DNA from: Calliopum simillimum
Lineage: Eukaryota; Arthropoda; Insecta; Diptera; Lauxaniidae
Direction of reading: 5' to 3'
DNA: 64,000 nucleotides
NCBI GenBank assembly: GCA_951812925.1
Contig: OX638368.1
Span: 15,253,187 to 15,317,186, forward strand
In this document: piece after piece, positions 11,906 through 24,600 of the stretch
How the letters are laid out: each line of letters opens with the position of its first letter
Position numbering within the stretch: position 1 is the stretch's first letter
The notes under the pieces: model-generated
Told to the model about the DNA's origin: nothing
Databases searched by the model: none
What the model saw: the letters and a program-made list of their open reading frames with translations, nothing else
Position numbers and translations under genes: made by a program

Positions 11906-14900
11906 ATGAATCGGTTACTTTTTGTGTTAGTGATAACAGTTTTTACAAGCTTTAAGGATTTTGCTTATGCTAAATTTCGTAAGTTTTATACTTCAAATAA
12001 AAGAAAAAATAACACTATGCAACAAATGAGTAAAAATTTTTTCCCCAGGGAATGCCATTATTCATTTTATATGTAAAATGGGCTGCTGATTCCGAAAATC
12101 GCATTATTTTTTTTTTTATTTCGTGTCGTTTTCGAGATATCGGTAATTTTCGGTTTTCGGACCAAAAAAAAAAGATAGTTCCATTTAAATACAAATATCT
12201 CAAGAACCAATGATTGTATTTAAACGTATTGTATGTCATATTAAAGGTAATTAAATTACCTACAAATGATATTCAGATCACTTTTTGGTTGGTTTGTTAG
12301 TTTCGGCAAAATAAATTGATTTCTAAAAAAACATTTTTTTTTTTCGAAAAAATTAACAAAAAATCAAAATCAACTGCAGATTTACACAAGAAGAAATAAC
12401 TTTTTTATAATTTTTTATTTTTTTTTTTTTTGTATCATAGACTATATATTTGTTAAGAAAATAAGATACCACTTAAAAAAATCTATGAAAAAATGCAAAA
12501 GTTGCATACAATTAATTGAAAAGTTACCAAAATGCGTTTTTCCCTATTTTTTTCGTTTTTTTGTAATAAACTGTTCAATAATTAAAACTTTTTATAAAAC
12601 ACATGAGAAAATCTAAAAAATTCTTAAAGTAGGCGTTAGAAAAAAATACCCGTGTCTCGTCGTTTTTCTCCAGCACGTCAGATTTTTTTTAATCGATTTT
12701 TGAAGTTTTTTAATCCACTGTACATGAAAAATACAAAAATAGCGCATTCTTGTGTTAAATCGATGAATTTAACTATATGATCCTTACACTTGAGGTGTAT
12801 TTTGTGTTCAGTAAACTTATGCACGATATTACGAGGAATATTTTTGTAGACAATTTTAACCCTCTAAAACCCCCACATGTGGGTCATTTTGACCTAAATG
12901 TAGGGGGGTCAAAATGACCCACTTGTTCGAAAAAAAAAAATGTTTTTTTTAGAAATCAATTTATTTCGCCGAAACTAACAAACCAACCAAAAAGTGATGT
13001 GAATATTATTTGTAGGTAATTTAATTGCCTTTAATATGACATACAATACATTTAAATACAAACATTAGTTCTTGAGATATTTGTATTTAAATGGAACTAT
13101 ATTTTTTTTTTTTTTTTGGTCCGAAAACCGAAAATGGCCTATATTTCGAAAACGACAAAAATAAAAAAAAAATAATGCGATTTTCGGAATCAGCAGCCCA
13201 TTTTACATATAAAATGGATAATGGCATTCACTGGGGAAAAAATTTTTAATCATTTGTAGACTAGTGTAATAAGTGTGACTGTTGGACGGAGTTTTTTTTT
13301 AAAATATTTACTTGGTCATTCCTAAAAAGGAACATTGGTTTAAAACTAAAATTATTTATTTGACCAATATGCGAAAATCCTCCAGTTCGGACGTTTTATT
13401 CAAACGGTTCTTTTCAAAATAGTGCATATGATTCTGTGATATATTTGGGATAGGTATATTGAGTCGAAAATCTTTCTTTTGAATTTTTTTCAAATCAGTT
13501 TGACTAACTAACCAAGTTCAAATTAAACTCTGTAGGTAATTCCGCGAATTTAGCAATCTTACCGAAATCTCAGAAGTAAGAAATTTTGATAAATAAAATA
13601 AGTTTTGAGTAAAAAAATACACACTTCATTCAAAAGCTCAAAGTTTAAAGGTGAGTGTGTCTTTGCGTGACCGACCAAGATTCCACTTGACATCTCAGAT
13701 TTTTATGAAAATTGGTGAAAAGTTAGTATTGACATACATATACATAACTGTGGTAAAATGAAGTTCAATACAACCTTTGGATATTCACATATTTGGAAAT
13801 TCATAGCTCCTCGGCTTTTTATCCGATTTTAATGAAATTTTCGAGGTTACTGTAAAAAAGTATTAGTTTTTGGTAAAAAAATAAAAAAAAGTAAAAAAAA
13901 AATTTACTTTTGGTGGAAAAAAAACTTTTTTAAGGTGCACTCTTTTGTTTTATTTTAATTTTTTTTGTTATTTAAATTTTATAATAATGGCTTTTTGATC
14001 CGCAAGATTGTGGTATATTTTATGGTTATCAAGTTATGAGTTGTTGAAGCTGTATAATACAGACAAGAAATTAGTTCAGGAATTCCGGATAAGGATCAAA
14101 TCCGGATCAGTTATTCCTTAATATGGCCATCTGACCAGTATCTCATCAGGATCTGATATTAAAAATTTTAACACGTTCCCAGTAAGTTGTTTGAATCAGT
14201 ATCGCATCAAATGTCCACGACTTAATCATAGTAAGGAATTTAATTCATCTAATTCAGTCCGTTTGTAATGTTCCTTATCAAAACGACCACCGTAAGTTTT
14301 CTCAAACACATGCATATGTAAAAGTAAACATATTAATCAATGTTACAAAATATTTTAAGAAAGCGTTTTGAAGACAGACGCAATTTAAATAAATTTATAT
14401 AAATGTGATCCGATTTTCAATAATAAATATATTACTTTTCTGATCAAGAATCGATAAATATCCTGATTCGTTTCTGAAAACTATTTGAGATCCGGATCGG
14501 ATCCGCTCAAACAGATCAGGTCCGTTTCATATGAGGTGTGACGGTTATTCGTCATTGTCGGATCGGAAAGCCTGACTCGTTCCTGACTATACTTCAGGCA
14601 AACCTGATCCGAATCGGATCTGAAACTGAACTTTTTTCTAGTCGGGATGTTGTGTTTATCATGAGTCTTTGGTGGACGTGCGCTACCATACAGGGTTGCC
14701 ACCGTTCGGATTGTATTTTTTTTTCTGTAACCACTAGTGAAATTTTTAGGAGAATATTTTTGCAGAATATTTTAACCCATTATAACCAAGTTTTTGGATA
14801 CAGAGGTAAATAATAACCATAAAAACGCGATATAATGGATTAAGATGTACTGGAAGGTTAACATGAAATCAAGCCAGAAACAATTCTCTAGGACATCTTA

Positions 14901-17900
14901 ACCCATTATATCCCGTTTTTATGGGTCTTTTTACTCCATTATCCAAAAACTTGGTAATAATGGGTTGAAATATTTTACAAAAATACCTAAAGAAAACTTC
15001 ACTAGGGTTCATCGAGAAAAATGCAGTCCGGACGGTGGCAACTCTGTATGGTAGCGCACGTTCACCAACGACTCATGACAAATACAACATTATACAACTT
15101 CAAACTTGATAACCATAAAATAAACCACAATTTTGAGGGTCGAAAAATAATTATGATAAAATTTACTTTTAAAGAAAAATATTTCAAAAAAATAAAAAGG
15201 CTGCATCAAGCCGCAAAATGGCTTTGAAAAAGAAAAAAAGGTTTTTTTCGACCAAAAATAAAACCTTTTTTGCTTTTTTGCTTTTTTAATTTCTTTTTTT
15301 CCTAAAGCTCTCACTTTTCTACAGTAATTCTGAAAATTTAATTAAAATCAGATAAAAAGCCGAGGAGCTATACATTTTCAAATATGTGAGTATCCAAAGG
15401 TTGGATCGAACTTTCTATGGTCGCCATCTTGGAAATTTTTGGAATTTCGAAAAATCATTTTACCACAGTTAAATGTATGTCAAATACTAACTTTTCAGCA
15501 ATTTTCATAAAAGTCTGAGATGTCAAGTCGAATCTTGGTCGGTTACGCAAAAAAACATTCACATTTCACATTTTTCCACTCAATAAAACCGTTTATATTT
15601 ATCGATTTATTCTTTATAGAAAAAGAATTTAGAATAGGCAGACGAACAAACTTACCAAAGGGCCAATCAGAACTCAACACAGTAGTCTAAAAAATTTAGA
15701 GCCGACTTACCACCATCTATTATTGAAACTCAAATAAAAAGCATTTAATGAGAATTATGTGTTGAACACAAAACTATTAACGATTTCTATTATCTCCTTT
15801 ACAGCTAATGATCCAAAACCATGTAAATATGAAGAGTCCGAATGTATTGCGAAAGTCATCAACTATTTGTTCCATGAAAAAAGCAACGGTAATATATATT
15901 TTCCAAAGAAATAATTTTTAATTTTATAAAATTTACTTTATCAAGAAATAATTAAAGAAAAAAAAAATTCTGAATAATTATTGCAATAATTAAACTTTGA
16001 TGGAAATATTCAAGAAAATCATACCATTTAGCCACTTCGTAAATTATCTGGAACTTTACTTACCATACAACATACATTTTTTAATTTCTAGCTGGTTTTA
16101 GTTCCTTGAATTTGGTACCCATTGACCCACTACCAGTGACCAAAATTAATATTAAGCAGGGTGCAGAAAGTGCGGTCAATATTGATTTAACATTTATTAA
16201 AAATAATATTATTGGATTGGCCGGTGCAATGGTATATAAAGTCAAGTAAGTATTGTTTTGTATTAAATTTATTATTTGTTTGTAACACAAAGAAGATCAT
16301 GTGACAGGCAAGGTCGTACAGCGAATTTTCTTTAGGGGATAGGGGGAACAAACAATAAAACTTAATTTTTTTAACTTATACATAGTTTGTTTTATTAGTT
16401 TCTTTAAATTGTTAAATTGTATGGGGGCGTGGCATCGTAGCACTCATTTTTTCAACGGATGATATTTGTTCGTATATATCAAATCTTATCAATCTGCGTC
16501 AAATTGTTTCAAAGATATGACGGATTTTTTTAATTTGAAAATATGCCATTGCCCACTTTTTCATTGAATGATATTTTTTCTTTTTTCCATGAAATATGTA
16601 AATACCAAAACTTTATGATCTGCGATAAAATATTTCAAAGATGTGACCAAATTAATCATGCTATACGCATTATGTGGTACCGCCCAATTTTTAATGAATA
16701 CTTAGGTACTATTTGTCTTGTTGTCTTTCAAAAATAAGTAGTTTTGGAAAAATGACAAATTTTGTTTTTGACGCTGAGGCCATCGCCAATTTTTCCAGTG
16801 GATGTTATTTGTCCTGATGGCTTTATATACGCATGTACTGATTTTCATCCATCCACATCAAATATTTTCTGAGATATGACAATTTGTTTTTTTTTTTTGG
16901 GTATTGGGGTGCGATACTGCCGGTGGTATACCGACCATATTTGAGGCCTGGTCCGAACTTTTTCTGACTAAAAAATATAAAAAGTTTTCAATGAATGTAT
17001 GTAGTCATCTAAATCTTCCAGAAAAATGTCTAAATCAAGAACTCATTATTCTGTCCCTTAAGGCCCCCTTTTGCCACACTCTAGAGCAGTGATATCCAAA
17101 GCCTATGCCAGCGGACACTTCTGCTTTTGTGCTTAAAAGTTCCATAAACATATTCACTCACAAATAAGCGTTCAATATAAAAGCTTTCAATGATCTTTTA
17201 TACAATACATTGACATAATGCGCTAGTATTGAGTTTGGTTATCACTGCTCTAGAGCATTACGTCGAGGCGGTGACGCCCTTCATATTATTTCGGTGCTTC
17301 TTAGATATCTCAGATAAGTATTAGCTCTGTGTGTCAAATAGTTTCAGAAGTATGACGAATTTGGTTTGTGGCGTCCGCCCATTTTTCCATTGGATGTTGT
17401 TTTTCCTGAAATCTGTAACATATCTGTGGACTTTTGACAAAACAACCTAAGTCGAGATAAGACAATTCTACAGGATTTTAGTCCTAAATATAAAATTAAA
17501 ATACGCTTCTGTTGGTATAATTGCCATGTCTCTGTGATTTCTTGTTCCAGAGATATAAGGCTGTCCCATAGTTCACGCAAGATTTGAACTTAGCGCCATT
17601 CGTGCGGTGAAGTGTTATGAACCAAAAGAAAAATATAATTCGACAGCTAATACTTTAAGATTAGTAAGAATGTATGGAAAGAGGAGATTCAAAGCTGCAT
17701 CAACGAAATTGAGCCACATGATTGAAAAGTTGCCAATTTCGAGTTAGGTTGTTTTGTCAAGAGCCCACAGATATGTTTGTATATACCAAATCTTATACAT
17801 TTGCACCCATAAGAGCTTTGTTTTTGGTTAATAGGGCTTAAAAGGATTTTCGAAAGTTCTAGACCTTCAAAGTTGGTATTTTCGATTTTTTTTTTTTTTT

Positions 17901-19052
17901 CTTAACTATTTTTTGACTTTGGCAGCCATTTCAGTATGAAAAAGGTCCTATTAAAAGACCCTTTTATAATTTTTTTGGAATCTCCGTCGAATTTCTTTCA
18001 ACTCGGTCATTTGTCATACCAATTTTTTGATTTGAGATCAAAAAAAAAAATACTTTTATGTAACAAAATACGCATTCCTCGCATGCGTTGCTAGGTAAAT
18101 TGGTAAAACAAATGTACCACCGAGTTAATGGAAAATTAACGAAGATTCCACAAAAAAAATATAAAAGGGTATGTTCATAGGACTTTTTCCATACTAAAAT
18201 GGCCGTAAAAGTCAAAAAATAGGAAAAAAATCAACTTTAAAGGTCCAGAACTTTAAAAAATCCTTTTAGACCCTATTAACCAAATACACTCTTTGAAAGC
18301 TCATACAATTAGCTTAAAGTATTTTGTTAAAAGTTTTTGTCTAAAACGTTAGGGTAACCCAAGAAATATCAGTTTTTTTCCTATAAGTCCTCAGGGGTAC
18401 ATCTAGTCCAGGCCTCCTTCATCACCCCCCAGAAGCTTCGTAACCTTATCGTTTACACTCTATGCACTGTTTAAAAATCGTTAAAATGTATTTACGAATT
18501 TCAGCTTAATTTAAATATCGTTAATTTTTATTACAGGGGTTTTGGAAAGGACTTAACACAAAGACATGAATTGCATATGAAAGCCAAGATGATAAGTTTG
18601 GTCGGTGATTACACCATAAACGGCAAAGTATTAATTTTACCCATTAGTGGCTCGGGCAAGAGCAATATTACTATGAGTGCGTGAAAAAAAGCAAATTCTT
18701 TTCTGGACAATAAATTATTTAATATCTGTTTTTTCATATGTATTTCACAGTAAGTCCTGATGTTAAATTTATCTTCACCGGTACAAAACTAGAGAAAGAT
18801 GGCGCTACGTACATGAAAACTAATGATTTACGCATTGTTTTAAAACCTGAACGTATAAATTACAATTTCAGTAATCTTTTCAATGGTGATAAAGCTTTGG
18901 GAGACAATATGAATTTATTTTTGAATGAAAATTGGAAGGAAATTTTCAATGAAGTAGAAGTATCAATAACAACAGCTTTTTCAAAAATATTCCAAAGTGT
19001 TATAAATAAAGTGTTTGAAAAGCATCCATATGATATGTATTTTGCTAAATAA
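11906..19052 (+). CDS. takeout/JHBP-family secreted protein A (5 exons, 250 aa)
   Basis: Spliced model: 11906-11978, 15805-15888, 16092-16245, 18537-18676, 18751-19052. All junctions are GT-AG and phases agree, giving 753 nt including the stop. Residues 1-22 form a signal peptide (hydrophobic core [10 protein letters not shown]). Mature protein begins near KFPNDPKPC. Cys31 and Cys38 are the family's N-terminal pair. The C-terminal signature [13 protein letters not shown] and NENW follow in exon 5. The family folds as an elongated carrier with a hydrophobic tunnel (juvenile hormone binding protein, takeout) and acts outside cells. Unlike B, C and D, this gene has an extra intron between its 'N-A-G' codons, and it is the most divergent member. 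Intron 1 (3.8 kb) is packed with foldback repeats. A polyadenylation signal AATAAA lies at 19086-19091. The ligand is unknown. Confidence 0.9.
12022..13257. repeat. Foldback element in intron 1 of gene A
   Basis: CAAATGAGTAAAAATTTTTT near 12024 pairs with its inverted copy ending near 13257. Arms continue for about 330 bp, for example AATGGGCTGCTGATTCCGAA at 12077 against TTCGGAATCAGCAGCCCATT at 13184. The centre carries a short palindrome built on GTGGGTCATTTTGACC (about 12880-12925). No target duplication is clear and nothing is encoded. In the transcript this would fold into a strong hairpin that must be removed with the intron. Confidence 0.8.
13650..15570. repeat. Nested foldback, about 1.9 kb, intron 1 of gene A
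   Basis: The outer arms match inverted: GCGTGACCGACCAAGATTC (13665) against the block around 15530-15548, and TAGCTCCTCGGCTTTTTATC (13804) against GATAAAAAGCCGAGGAGCTA (15352). Inside lies a second inverted repeat, 14690-15050, bounded by ACAGGGTTGCCACCG and CGGTGGCAACTCTGT, with arms that include CCATTATAACCAAGTTTTTGG. The region 14050-14620 repeats GGATCCG/GATCAGG-type words. No coding content. Confidence 0.75.
17087..17247. mobile_element. Small hAT-type MITE with 8-bp TSD, intron 3 of gene A
   Basis: The 161-bp element begins CAGTGATATCCAAA and ends GGTTATCACTG. Both flanks carry the identical octamer CTCTAGAG (17079-17086 and 17248-17255). Terminal CAGTG plus an 8-bp duplication are the standard hAT hallmarks. 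There is no coding capacity. Confidence 0.88.
17825..18440. repeat. Inverted repeat plus flank, shared with intron 2 of gene B
   Basis: The arms (AATAGGGCTTAAAAGGATTTT near 17830; AAAATCCTTTTAGACCCTATT near 18265) are inverted copies. The flank from 18290 to 18440 (AACGTTAGGGTAACC, GTACATCTAG, GGCCTCCTT, AGAAGCTTC) reappears reversed at 25815-26130 in gene B. It is a dispersed family present in introns of two neighbouring paralogues in opposite orientation. Confidence 0.7.
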
Positions 19053-21530
19053 AATGTATAAATGTACATTCATATGTTTTGTAATAATAAAAATGAAGAA
19101 TTATTAACAAAGTTTTATATTTATTTGATACATTTTTTTAAGTTTTTTAACTTTTCCGAGTGAACTTGAAAAGAACATTTCGCATTACTCCAAATAAGGT
19201 CCAAGAGCGTATGGGTATAAAAGTTTCCGTCAAACGAAGATCCTCATACTGAAATGCACAAAAGGAAAAGTACCAAAATATTTCTAAATAACACAAGTCA
19301 CTGGTAAACGTGCCGAATTGTGTTTACTTTTTCCCATGTCAACAGTTAAAAACTTGAAATGATAATTTCGTATATGACCCACGTGTTGATGACTGTTACG
19401 CGTGTGACTGGAATTAACATTTTTCACAGAACTAACTAGAGAGAGATATGTTTTTGCAAAAGTGTAAAATTAAATTGAGTATAATAATCATAAACATGCG
19501 AGAGTATATTAGACTTTTTTGCCCTTTAACATATGTGATCTCTTAGAATACAGTAGTGGCTAGTAAAATTAGTCGGTTTGAATTTAATCTATTGTTAACA
19601 ACAGCATACAATTCTAGTTTGTTAGAAGACAATAGTGAAGCACACATTATGGGTATGTAAAAAATCCAATGGAATGGATCCATTAAGTAGCAGTGGATGT
19701 CATACAGACTGTCCTCGTTAAACAGCAGAAAAGACTTGTAAACGAATTTTCCACCAGTTGTTTAAGATGGCAAAGTGACATTATTAATTAAAGGAACTGG
19801 AAGGAAGAAAAGGGTTTCTATAACAAAACTTCCAATTTTTCTATCATCTACTTAGTTAGCTTAATGTCATTATAAAAAATAACAAGGCTTCGAAAGGTAT
19901 CTTTGAAGACATTGCTGCTCGCTTGAATTTATAAAAAATGTATTTAAGTTGATATAAGATGATTGAAATATAGGATGACATGTTGTGGGATTGAAAATGA
20001 GCGGAATCGATCAACGGAAACGCCTACCGCCCATACAAAAAATATGTTCAAAATGCAACTTTAGGAGTATGCAACCAAAATACACATACATAAATACTAC
20101 GAATTGTAAGCGCAAGCTCTGAGCAAAAATTGGGCAAATTCGGACAAGATGGCGTGGCACCTCCCATATAAGCAAAAGCTTCCAAACGCTATACTGAAAG
20201 CATTTTTTAAGATAGTCGAACTAATTTTTACTCAGACACTAAGAACTATCAATGCCAGCTCACAACAAAAACTGGGTGAAATCGGACAAAAGGGCGTGGC
20301 ACTTCCCATATAAACAAAAGTTTCAAAATGCTGTGCTGAATGAGTTTTTTGAGATAATCCAACTAAATTTCACTCAAATACTTAGTGCACGCTCTGAGCC
20401 AAAATAAGACGAACTCGGACGAGAAGGCATGGCACCTGCAATATAAGCAAAAGCTTCAAAATACTGAAGTGTAGGGTATTTTATGTTTGGCCAGGTGTTT
20501 TACTTAAACACACTGAACAGTAAGCTCAAACCAACAATATCATCTGATCCATCCTGGTTGGTAGAAAATAGAAAAATTTCTATATTAGTGATTAATACAT
20601 GATTTTTATAAGAACAATAAAACAATATATTAACTGAAATCTACCATTTTCGGCGATCATCTTTGAGGACCTTTCTTCTTTATTTTTAATATAGCAGTGA
20701 AACGTACAAGCACTAAATGAAATATCTTTAAGAATATATAATCACCACACAAAATCCTATAAGAAAAAGAGGTTTTCATTTCTTGACTTGTTTCTCATAG
20801 TTCAAGAAAGCTCCGTAAAATTAGTCAATCTTTGAATCTTCTTAGGTATATATTTACAAAGTTAGCTGATTGAGGTTTTTATTTTACAGTTTTGCAATAC
20901 CATAACTCAGGAATTTTCCGATGATCGTTGATATATATTTTTGGAAAATGCCAAAAAAATGAATTATGGTTTTTGGAAGATATTTTTAGCTGGGGTTTTG
21001 AATCGTCCATATTGTTCGATTAGAAGAAAAGTGTTTCATTAAAAGCACAGAGGTTGAGAAGAAAAATTTGTTTTATAGAAAAAAAATGCAAAATAGAATG
21101 CAGAACATTTCTAAGACATTCTTAAAATCATTCATTCGGCACCAAATTCTTGAGTTACAATACTTTCTCCAGAAATTCAGGCCGTATGGTCACCTTAACA
21201 ATATACTTATATACTTTAACTATTCTTAAGTCATTTTAAATGCTTTTATTAATATCAGTGAATCATCTGTCACTTTCCGAACCTGCGCAGTAATATTTTT
21301 ATGATCCTTGAACCTGCTAAGTATTTGATATTAACAATTACGGTCTTATTGTTTTCGTTCTTGCTGTATATAATGACGTCTATTTAAAATCTTTTGGACT
21401 TGAGCCCAACATTTGGCATAAACAAAACCACTAACGAGTTTTTTTTTTAATAATCATCTTTCAGGTTTTTTATGTTCTTTTCTTAATTAATATTTTTGTA
21501 ATTTTTTTCGCTCTCATTTCTATCTAGAAA
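19053..21530. other. Spacer between takeout-like genes A and B
   Basis: No gene recognised. About 19965-20490 is a reversed, partial copy of the dispersed repeat at 3820-4960; it shows repeated GGCGTGGCACNTCCCATATA words in a loose tandem of roughly 120 bp. The rest is AT-rich. An AATAAA for gene A lies at 19086. Confidence 0.6.
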
Positions 21531-21536
21531 TCTGCC

Positions 21537-21574
21537 TATATAAGTTAGTTGTAACTAAGAATTCGATGTTAGTC
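21537..21574 (+). promoter_or_regulatory. Core promoter of takeout-like gene B
   Basis: TATATAAG at 21537-21544 is followed by GATGTTAGTCAATTTT, with the likely +1 A at 21571. The same layout (CTATATAA, then GATGTTAGTCAATTTT) is found upstream of gene D, where the second block is identical. The ATG is at 21673, so the leader is about 100 nt. Confidence 0.75.
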
Positions 21575-21672
21575 AATTTTCACCAATTTGAACGCAAACT
21601 GTGACTCTGGTTCTGGATAAGTGAAAGTGTAAAAGTTTAAAAAAAAGCAAAGTTGCATAGAAAAACATAAAA

Positions 21673-24600
21673 ATGAATTCCAAATATACGTTATATATTC
21701 TTGCATCTATAATTTGCAACATAAATTCGGTCGTTGAAAGTGCATTTCGTAAGATAAAAAAATTTTGTAATTCGTTGATATCTGATAATAATTTAATAAA
21801 TATTCGTATTACAGCTGAAGCTATAGCGAAATGTAATTATGAAGAGGCCGATTGCCTGAGACAATCCATACAATTCGCCTTCAAGACATATGCTAAAACC
21901 GGCCTTAGAGAATTAAATCTACGACCATATGATCCGCTACGTATAAATGCATTGAAGCTGGAAAGAAATTCTCAGAGTCCTGTTAATATTGAACTTAAAT
22001 TTAAAGATGTTGACATCATTGGATTACAAAATGCAAAAGTTTTGAAAGTAAAGTAAGTTCAAAAGTTCAAACATATATTTATGAATATTATTATAAAGTA
22101 AGATCCCAGTTTTAAAGTGATAAAAAGGTGTTTGACACAAAGTACTGAACGATAAGCTAACTATGAGTGACGTAAAATATGATATAAATATGTACTCATA
22201 TTATACATATATACCCGATTAGCTTTTTGGAAAAATTAATGTTAATTTTTTAACGTCTGAATTTTTTTTTTTTTTTTTTTTTTGTGTTTTCGCCAGGCGT
22301 GATATTAAATCTATTTTCGAGTCGTTTCGTCATAACACAAAGACTCATAGCTCGCTATTTAGTTGCTGAATAGATTTTAATAATTTAAGTGTTATACTTT
22401 TTGTGTTACTAAGGCGATTACTACAGCAATATTAAAGTTAAAATGTTCATCTTTGATCGAATTTGTACACATAGTTTTATACGATATGTATAATGTTTTT
22501 GTTTTCAATGCAAATTTGGAACGGTCTAATGGACACAATTGTGGAAAAACTGGTTGAGTCTGCTTCAGAAAAATTGAGTTATGCTTATTTTTTTTAGCGA
22601 AAATTTCTGTTGCGTTTCTACACATATTTAAGATCGAAGCATGGTCTAAGAAAATGCTCAAGAACTGAAGTGCAACTTTATCCAGAATTAATAGAAATGT
22701 TGGCTTTATTATTCCTATTTGCCGCAGTTATATTGAGGAACATTTTTTTAGTTTTGTCAGGCTGCGTAACATATCGACATTTGCGCTAAAAGGTCCACCA
22801 AGACCAAAATATTGAAACTTATTAAAAACTTATCATTTTATGATATTATCTAGAGGAATGTGGTCAGGGCTGGGCCACTTTTTAACTTTCCTCTATATCT
22901 TTTTTATATATTTGAATATTACCAAATAATCTGTCTTATATAAAAGTTTGGACCCTTATCTGTAACTTACCTTTAGAACAACTCGCTGCGATTTCGGAAA
23001 AAAAGTTATTGACGAAACTAAAAAAAAAGTAGTCAGTAGTCATAGTGTGCAATGAATATGTATGAAACTTTTTATTGTTGTTCATTCGATTATACAAAAT
23101 TTTTATGAAAAATCTCCATTATACATTAATCACAATCGCAATATGAGCATACATAGTAACTTTTTGTGGCATCAGTTCCAAGCATATAATAAAGAAGTCT
23201 TGGTCCACAGCTTCGTCGGAAGAGAATTTTTTTGTGCTTTTTTCGGTGGGGGACCTCGTTTAAAAGGTGTTGTTTTTGCGTTCGATTTCTTTGCGTCCGA
23301 TTTTGGACGTTTTTTATGCGTTTTCGAAGCATCGCGCATCTTTTGCTTTTTACGTAATTCTTCGCGGTTCTCTGGGGAGTTTAAGACCGTGCTTTTCATT
23401 GGGCGGAGTTCCCGATTAGAATTCTCTGTTGGCGCGACCGCATGCAGAGGCCCGACCAATGACAAAATCGTAGTAAGGGTGGACTCATGAGACGAAGAAG
23501 TCGAAGACCGAGACGTAGTCGGTAATTCCTCGTGCGTTTCACTCGCTACTTTCTCGTGCATGCCGATAGAACTCACTACTTTTTTGTTCGTGACAACTCT
23601 GGGGGTATCCAAAACAGTAATGTTAATGTTTTGTGTTCCGAAAAACCGATTGAGTGATGGTATTTTACTGATTCGAAATAAAAATTGATGTGGCCCAACC
23701 CTGACTACACGAGTGGCCCAACCCTGACGACAAGCGTGTTTTTCGATCGCTCACTACTACATGCGAACAGGTTAGGGAATCGAATTTTCCCTTTGGAAAC
23801 TTGTTAATGGTTCACCTCTTAATGGATATATATACTTACTTTTGCGGTGGCATTATTCTTTTCAAAGTTTTGAGTCGTTTTTCACTGCATAACAGAATTT
23901 TTTTAACTATCGAAAACAACACGAAGGCACAAACATTTTTACTGACAGTCCCGGTGTCAAGCAATGCTAAAAAAAGTTTTCTGGCATCGAGAACAATAAT
24001 TCGACGCTATAACACAGATGCCAGCAAGTGTCATATACGAGAAATAGCAGTGGCCCAACCCTGACAGCGGCCCAACCCTGACGACATTCCTTTATAATTT
24101 ACCATAATGATCAAACCGACTCCAAAGTTGCACAAATGTAGTTTTTCTTTTTAGTAATTTTTGATTGAATTTGTTTTTTTTTATAAACTTCAGTAAGATA
24201 CATAATAGATGTTCCACAAAATCTCCCTTATAACATTACCCTGCAGGCAAACAGACTAGTTTAAGAGTAGTCCATTAACTAGTCTCATACCAACCAGTAG
24301 TAGTCCTACTTCAATCCCTTTTGCATACAAGCAACTGTTCTTTTTTGTGTGTTGATGTCCTACGGAATTGCAATTGGCCCCTTATGTTTAGTTGTGGTAT
24401 GAAAGGGTCCTTTAGTAATACTTTTTTTTTTTTTTTTTTGATTTGAATGTATATTTTCTTAAATCAAAAAAAAAAAAAGTTAAATTACATTCATATCAGC
24501 GTTATAAAAAATGAATTCAGTAATTTCATTTTTTTTTTTTCCACAATTTATTTTGACACATTTATTTGCCCCTACAAACTACAAACTGATATCAAACTAA

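Noticed and set aside
22253..22290. Long T runs near 22264, 24423 and 31412 considered as Pol III terminators or RNA gene ends
   Set aside because: No box A/B or other RNA gene sequence lies upstream; the T tracts are part of the general low complexity.
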